Below are positions 59,622 to 64,000 of a DNA stretch of 64,000 bases, piece after piece. The DNA is taken from contig JBFWNT010000014.1 of assembly GCA_050250915.1 (NCBI GenBank), positions 40,148-104,147 on the forward strand. Direction: 5' to 3'. Each line of letters starts with the position of its first letter. Within the stretch, counting starts at the first letter, position 1. Made by a program: the position numbers and the translations under genes. The notes beneath the pieces are model-generated. The model worked only from the letters and a program-made list of their open reading frames with translations, ran no database searches and was not told the origin of the DNA. Source of the stretch: Miltoncostaea sp050250915. GTDB taxonomy: Bacteria; Actinomycetota; Thermoleophilia; Miltoncostaeales; Miltoncostaeaceae.

Positions 59622-60805
59622 TACTTGCTCCTGATCAACAGACCCTCCGCCTCGCCCCGGTCGAGCTCCAACCTGAACTGCGTCAGCGTCGCCGTCAGGT
59701 AGTCGTGGTTCTCGCGGGCCCGTGCGTTGATCTCCCTGAGCTGCGGGCCGGACATCTTGACGGCCGCGATCAGCGCGGGGTACGCGGCCTTCGCGAAGGG
59801 GCCGACCACGGGGACCTTGGCCAGGAGCCGGTCCATGCCGATGGCCTTCCCGCCGATCAGGACCGCGGCGAGGGTGCCCGCGCCGTCCGCCACGGTGTCG
59901 AGGACCTCCCGCGGGATCCTCATCCGCTGCTCCCACTGCACGCGACGCTCCAGGGGGAGCAGCGATGCCACCGGCAGGATGAGGTCGACGCCGACCCGTT
60001 TCGTCACGTCGATCTGCACCGGCTCGGGTCCGGACGGGGAACGCTCGAACCTGGCGGATGAGAGCAGCATGAAGTCCTCGCCCAGCGACAGCGCCTCGGG
60101 GGTTCGAACGAGGTCCTGGAGCGTCCCGCGGAGGAGGTCGATGTGCTCGCCGGCGTTCCAGATGACGAGGTCGCGGAACGCGCGGACGTCCCAGTCCGGG
60201 AACAGGTCGGCCTTCGACAGCGCGATGATCCAGATGCGCGGGAACTCGACCAGCCGGTCGCCGCCGGCCAGCAGGTCCTCACGGAGTTGCAGCAACCCTT
60301 GACGGATGTTCGTCAGAAGCGACTTGAGGTACCGGTCCTCCTCGCCCTTGAAGTCGAGCAGTTTCTGCCCGTCCACCAGCAACAGCGCGACGTCGGAGCG
60401 CAGCAGGGACCGGAACGTGCCGATCCGCCGGTTGGCCTCCTCCTCGCTGCTCGTCGACTCCTCGAACCACTCCCCGGGGTAGTCGTGCCACACGAGCCGG
60501 AGGACGTCGAACGGCTCCTTCTTGGCCTTCGCGTCACCTCGGCCCCTTAGCTTCACCGAGAAGGAGTAGGTCACGGGCGCGAACCTGGTGGGCTGGGGGG
60601 CCGTCGCGTGGTCCCTCATGCCGATGTAGTTCCTGTAGAGCTGGTTGCCCAGGCCGACGTCGTCGGCGACCAGGTCCCAGAGGGCGTTCGAGGTCGCCTT
60701 CTCCTGCGAAGGGCCGAAGAACGACGAGGCCAGCACGGTCTTGCCCGATCCGCTCTCTCCGAAGAGCGCGATGTGTTGCTCTCGGACCCTGGAACCCGGA
60801 ACCAT
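59621..60805 (-). CDS. TRAFAC-type GTPase, candidate conflict-system component
   Basis: A 394-residue P-loop GTPase: G1 GESGSGKT about ten residues from the start (HIALFGESGSGKTVLASSFF), G3 WHDYPGEWF (DxxG), LLLVDGQKLLDF, G4 in IIALSKADLF (SKxD). The C-terminal part (about 290-394) has an Ala/Gly-rich hydrophobic stretch (VVGPFAKAAYPALIAAV) and a final charged helix. This resembles the GTPases described in NTP-dependent bacterial conflict systems (double-GTPase type), a placement I infer. ATG 60805 is chosen for position relative to G1; GTG 60886 would add 27 residues. Lies between two tRNA-Lys fragments. Confidence 0.72.
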   Translation of the reverse strand: MVPGSRVREQHIALFGESGSGKTVLASSFFGPSQEKATSNALWDLVADDVGLGNQLYRNYIGMRDHATAPQPTRFAPVTYSFSVKLRGRGDAKAKKEPFDVLRLVWHDYPGEWFEESTSSEEEANRRIGTFRSLLRSDVALLLVDGQKLLDFKGEEDRYLKSLLTNIRQGLLQLREDLLAGGDRLVEFPRIWIIALSKADLFPDWDVRAFRDLVIWNAGEHIDLLRGTLQDLVRTPEALSLGEDFMLLSSARFERSPSGPEPVQIDVTKRVGVDLILPVASLLPLERRVQWEQRMRIPREVLDTVADGAGTLAAVLIGGKAIGMDRLLAKVPVVGPFAKAAYPALIAAVKMSGPQLREINARARENHDYLTATLTQFRLELDRGEAEGLLIRSK

Positions 60806-60899
60806 CGCGGGACCGTACCCCATCGGCAGTGCCGATCTGGCCCCGCCGAGGCACGCGCCGCGGAGTCCCCAGATGCCGGGAGACACGCTGATCTCGCTC

Positions 60900-60944
<45 letters not shown>

Positions 60945-61069
60945 CCTGTGGTGGCCGTGCCGTCCCGTGTCGTCAGGAAGCGCGGCGTCGTTCTCCGGAC
61001 GGGTTCGGCTCCCGTGGCGTGTCGATCTCCATGTTCCGGTGCCGCGCTGCTCGGCGCCGTTCGTTTGCA
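60945..61069 (-). pseudogene. Probable remnant of an integrase 3' end, copy 2
   Basis: Mirrors the segment after copy 1: CGGCGCCGTTCGTTTGCA at 61052-61069, minus strand VQTNGAE. The remainder of the tail has diverged and the catalytic part of any integrase is gone. Confidence 0.35.
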
Positions 61070-61405
61070 CCGTGTGCAACCACACGGTCACGGCGGAGCG
61101 GAGCCCTCGGGCGTCTCGAATCTCGGCGAGGGAACGGTCGCGCCAGCACGCGCTGCACTCGCCCCCACTCGCGAGCTTGGCCTCTGTCTTCCGGGGGGGG
61201 GGCGATGATGAGCTTCTCCTCGAGTTCCTTCTCGATCCCACCCGATGTGCAGCCGGTTGTCGGCGGTGTACCACGCGCCGACGCGACGGATCTCTTCCAC
61301 CCGGGCTGTGGGGTCCGAGAGGCCCGGAGACACAATCAGGTCGAGCCAACCGGCCACGAGCGCCGCGTCGATCAGACGTGCGCGGTCGATCTCGCGGTCG
61401 CGGCC

Positions 61406-61572
61406 GGTCCTCCTGGCTGATGTCGGCCCGGATCACCGGCGCGCGCATAGCCGCGGCCTGCATGGCCGCTCGGGGTCTTCTCCGCGTCGGTGGCGTCGTG
61501 AACGTCGTTGACCACGACGTCGGCGCCTGCCTGGCCGATTCCGAGGTCCGGTCCGGTGACGAGCGCGGTCAG
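61406..61572 (-). pseudogene. Broken short-chain dehydrogenase (SDR) gene
   Basis: Reading leftward, one frame gives LTALVTGPDLGIGQA-GADVVVNDVHDATDAEKT, then the frame shifts and MRAPVIRADISQED follows. That is the cofactor-binding start of an SDR (TGxxxGIG, then GADVVVN, then the ADxSxED strand) with a deletion of about eight residues after GIGQ, one frameshift, and the catalytic half missing. The remains reach about 61700 to 61400. A dead gene in the island. Confidence 0.6.
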
Positions 61573-61714
61573 GCCGCGCTCGCCCACGGTGGCCCGATGG
61601 GGAGGACCGGAAGCGGCGGGCGTCGTCGCTCTCGTGGCCGTCGCCGCCCTTCGGGGCGTCAACGGAACGGTTGACGCTACTCCCGGTGGTCGCCACCGCT
61701 CGTGAACGGCTCCA

Positions 61715-62416
61715 TCAGTCGGCCACGCCGGCGGCCTCCAAGATAAGGGCGATCAGCTCGTCGGGGTGCGACATGCCGGCCACATGGGAGGCGCCGGCGA
61801 TCTCGACGGTCCGCCGCGATCCCGCTCGCTCGGCCATGAACCGGTGCACGGCGACGGGGATGTTTCGGTCCATCTCTCCGAACATGAACCACGAGGGCAC
61901 CGATTTCCAGAGCGGATCGAGCGTCGGGTCGTCGAAAGCCGAGGCGAGAATCGGCCGCTGCGTGGCTCCCATCTGCCGCGTCGTGAGCTCGGGGAGATCC
62001 TCCGCGAACTGCGCGTGGTAGTCCTCCTGCCTGATGTAGAGGTCGGTGCCGCCGTCGGCCAACGCGACGGTGCTGAGTGTCGGCGCGAGCGACGAGCCGG
62101 GAAACTTGCCGGCCAGTTCGCCCGGGGTCTCGCCCGCCTCGGACGCGAAGCCCGACAGGAAGACCAGGCCGACGATGTCACCGGCGTCGCGGGCGACGTC
62201 GGTGATCACCGATCCACCGTAGGAGTGGCCGACGAGGACGACCGGGCCCTCGAGGCTCCTCACGATGTCTGTGACGTACTGCGCGTCCGAGGCGACGCCG
62301 CGCAGCGGGTTGGCCACGGCGACGACGTCATGACCGGCGTTCTGGAGGGGTTCGATGATCCCGTTCCAACTGGAGGATTCGGCGAAGGCTCCGTGCACGA
62401 GGATGATCGTGGCCAT
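61715..62416 (-). CDS. Alpha/beta hydrolase
   Basis: A 233-residue esterase-like hydrolase of the EstA/salicylate-esterase-like group: ATIILVHGAFAESSSWNGII, nucleophile elbow VLVGHSYGGSV (Ser in GHSYG), DPTLDPLWKS, Asp strand and His in GASHVAGMSHPDEL. ATG 62416 has GAGGAG 8 nt upstream and is 14 bp after the cupin stop. Substrate unknown. Lies between tRNA fragments 2 and 3, so probably island cargo. Confidence 0.85.
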   Translation of the reverse strand: MATIILVHGAFAESSSWNGIIEPLQNAGHDVVAVANPLRGVASDAQYVTDIVRSLEGPVVLVGHSYGGSVITDVARDAGDIVGLVFLSGFASEAGETPGELAGKFPGSSLAPTLSTVALADGGTDLYIRQEDYHAQFAEDLPELTTRQMGATQRPILASAFDDPTLDPLWKSVPSWFMFGEMDRNIPVAVHRFMAERAGSRRTVEIAGASHVAGMSHPDELIALILEAAGVAD

Positions 62417-62430
62417 CTCAGCTGCTCCTC

Positions 62431-62790
62431 TCAGGGGTCGGTGAACTCGGCGAGCGGCTCCCCGACCTCGACGATGTACGTGGAGAGCATCTGACCCGTC
62501 TCGGGGCCGAGGTCCAGCGCGTTGTGAGGCGTGCGCGGCGGCATGAGGAAGCCGTCGCCGGCGCGCAGCGTGAGGGTGGGCTGCCCGCTGATCCTCATCT
62601 CCACCGTTCCGGCGAGGATGTACCCGACCTCTTCCCCCGGGTGCTGGTGCCAGCCCGACTCCACGCCGGCCGGGATAAGGGTGAGCACCTGCACGATCTC
62701 GCGCCCGGGAATCGAGGACGGCTTGTGCTGGATCTCTGTTCGCTGAAGCTTGCCCGCGAGGGCGTCGGCGGGCGTGTCTTCGGGCACCAT
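62431..62790 (-). CDS. Cupin-domain protein
   Basis: A 119-residue single cupin: VLTLIPAGVESGWHQHPGEEVGYILAG (metal ligands H-x-H...E in motif 1), MRISGQPTLTLRAGDGFLMPPRTPHNALD (motif 2 with His). ATG 62790 with AAGGAGG 8 nt before is strongly preferred over a start 35 residues upstream. Leads the two-gene operon with the hydrolase. Confidence 0.85.
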   Translation of the reverse strand: MVPEDTPADALAGKLQRTEIQHKPSSIPGREIVQVLTLIPAGVESGWHQHPGEEVGYILAGTVEMRISGQPTLTLRAGDGFLMPPRTPHNALDLGPETGQMLSTYIVEVGEPLAEFTDP

Positions 62791-63279
62791 GCAAGGCCCT
62801 CCTTCGGACGACGAGGCGGACGGGCCGGGCCGAGCTTCGGACGCGGTCGCCCGCCGTGTCAACCGGATCCGGACGGCCGACAGCGGCGACGCCAATGGGC
62901 ATCGCTGGACTCGAAGGGCGTTCGCGACGACACGGTCTCTCCTTGACCATCGGCACGCAGGAGAGGAGGGAAAGAGTCAACGCGAGGCGGCGCGAACGCT
63001 CGAGCGATACTTCGCCCCCCCGTCTCCCGCCCTCGTCCGTCATGGCGGCAACCGTCGTCCTTGGAGGTCACCCGGTGCGCTTGCGTCGGAGGGGTCCTCA
63101 GACGGGTCGCGGTCTCCTTGACGACGGCTCAGCGCGGGCTCGGGCACAAGCAGGTCAGATCGCGCCGGGCATGCTTGGCGGCGATCGATCGTCTTCAGGA
63201 TTGCCGGCGCACCGTACGCACAGCCGTCGCTCCGCGTAGATCCCCATCTCACGAACATCATGGAGATGGCGTTGTCGAA
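62791..63279. other. Intergenic, 489 bp, nothing recognised
   Basis: Between the cupin operon and the third tRNA fragment. Short open frames on both strands lack ribosome sites and family resemblance. Base composition looks less GC-rich than the left part of the window, as in the rest of the island. Confidence 0.5.
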
Positions 63280-63322
63280 TGGGCCGTGTAGGGCTCGAAC
63301 CTACGACCTTGGGATTAAAAGT
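63280..63322 (-). repeat. tRNA-Lys 3'-half fragment, copy 3 (att-like)
   Basis: Minus strand: loop CTTTTAA (anticodon position TTT, Lys), TCCCA, AGGTC, T arm GTAGG-TTCGAGC-CCTAC, acceptor ACGGCCCA. The best-kept copy. The sequence on its 5' side is not a D arm, so this is again only the 3' half and marks the left end of the element that continues to the right. Confidence 0.85.
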
Positions 63323-63462
63323 AGGCAGGGATGCTCTCGGGGCGTCTCGTCCCGTCTCTGGGAAGGGGCTTTCCAACACCGATCCGGGCTTCGACGACGG
63401 CGCTCCGTCTCGGGTCGTCTCTGCCCGTCTCGTTCCCACTCTGTTGCCACCTCGGCGGGCCG

Positions 63463-64000
63463 ATGAGTGCGGTGGAGCTGGTGCCAACGCCGCGCGATCC
63501 GGCTCTGCGCGCCCTGCTGGAGCGAGGTCTCGCGCAGGCGCGCGCCCGCGAGGCGAAGGCGACCCCGGAGGCGGCGCCAGAGCCGGTCGAGCCTGCGGGG
63601 GTAGAGCCGGTCCGGGCGAGCCCACGCTCGCTCGGCCTCGCCTCTGACCGGGCGTGCGTCGAGTCCAACCTCGCCCGCAAGGGCCTGTGGCGATCTGGGA
63701 CGGGGGTGGGGGGCGAGCTTGTGCGCCTCCTCGACGCCGCCGACCAGCTCGGGATGGTGCAGCGCATCGACGGCGGACCGCCCCTCGGCGCGCTGGCGTT
63801 CGACGTGATCGTCTGGGCCTGCACCCGCTGGCGTGAGCTCGGGGCGGCCACCGAGCGGCACGTTCCATTCACTCTCGAGGCGATGGCCACCGACCTTGGC
63901 TGGAGGAAAGGGGGAGGGGCCGCCTCGGAGCTCGCCCGAGCCCTCGACACCCTGCGCTCGGCGACCTTCCGGGCTCGCGTCTACAACGCCCGCCTGAAGG
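63463..64000 (+). CDS. RepA-like replication initiator, N-terminal part (cut by window edge)
   Basis: An open frame from ATG 63463 to the window end with no stop, 179 residues visible. A Pro/Glu-rich linker, then ARKGLWRSGTG, LDAADQLGMVQRIDGG, LGALAFDVIVWACTRWRELG, VPFTLEAMATDLGWRKGGG and LARALDTLRSATFRARVYNA. The order L-x-A-x-D-x-x-V-x-x-x-x-x-x-W ... V-x-F-x-L-x-x-x-A-x-x-L-G ... LxxALxxLxxxTFxxxVY is that of the winged-helix initiators of RepA/TrfA-type plasmids. With the adjacent att-like tRNA fragment it suggests an integrated plasmid or replicating integrative element. Start codon not firmly supported by a ribosome site. Confidence 0.6.
   Translation, partial: MSAVELVPTPRDPALRALLERGLAQARAREAKATPEAAPEPVEPAGVEPVRASPRSLGLASDRACVESNLARKGLWRSGTGVGGELVRLLDAADQLGMVQRIDGGPPLGALAFDVIVWACTRWRELGAATERHVPFTLEAMATDLGWRKGGGAASELARALDTLRSATFRARVYNARLK

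Noticed and set aside
61088..61357. 89-codon minus-strand frame with AGWLDLIVSPGLSDPTARVEE.
   Set aside because: It starts within the SDR debris, ends beyond a G10 run, has no ribosome site and matches no family I know; probably decayed sequence.
62859..63261. Several overlapping 70-127 codon frames between the cupin gene and the third tRNA fragment.
   Set aside because: They overlap on both strands, have no start signals and no recognisable motifs.

Overview
The window is very GC-rich, codon-biased actinobacterial chromosome. Three large LuxR-family (LAL-type) ATPase regulators, F420-type luciferase-like oxidoreductase, stand-alone LigD-type polymerase, GH15 trehalase-like hydrolase, AbgT transporter and many leaderless starts (a TANNNT box 6-8 nt before the start codon) fit a high-GC actinobacterium, possibly a member of the Thermoleophilia/Solirubrobacterales; the lineage is an inference from gene style. 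A run of 10 N at 25721-25730 marks a scaffold join, so gene order across it is not proven.

Left part (1-10.5 kb): a translationally coupled class III aminotransferase/methylmalonate-semialdehyde dehydrogenase pair with a divergent PucR regulator; a ferredoxin-reductase-like flavoprotein; a GH15 hydrolase behind a tiny zinc-ribbon protein; an RpoD-like sigma factor coupled to an SthA-like flavoprotein; and an APC permease. 10.5-25.5 kb: three LAL regulators (two are tandem paralogues), a small secreted acidic protein, a PAP2-MMPL-NDH2-like operon and a two-gene ABC exporter. A directional operator/promoter-like motif, TMGGCGA-N3-YNSCYGATGCGA, occurs in front of five transcription units between 6.7 and 24 kb and probably ties this block into one regulon.

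Middle part (25.7-47 kb): DUF1254 protein, SnoaL-tailed ECF sigma factor with an MFS exporter and a PEP-mutase-like enzyme; a DNA-repair group (Nudix, a fusion of an alkyltransferase-like domain to a 3-methyladenine glycosylase, LigD-type polymerase); acetoacetate decarboxylase-like protein with a MalT/BTAD regulator; a PII-Amt nitrogen pair whose PII lacks Tyr51; two MFS exporters, exonuclease III and small enzymes. 47-59 kb: an orphan phage-tail-sheath-like protein fused to a tail-tube-like domain, a ferritin-like protein, an SRPBCC/ArsR/DUF899 operon, a diguanylate cyclase, an AbgT/M20 peptidase pair and two membrane proteins.

Right end (59-64 kb): three 43-bp direct copies of the 3' half of a tRNA-Lys gene, two followed at the same distance by an identical 18-bp sequence that looks like the end of an integrase gene. 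They bracket a two-gene GTPase cassette and then an alpha/beta hydrolase-cupin pair with a decayed SDR gene, and the third copy is followed by a RepA-like replication initiator running off the window. This is read as serial integration of mobile elements into one tRNA-Lys gene, with the GTPase cassette as cargo and a candidate conflict system.
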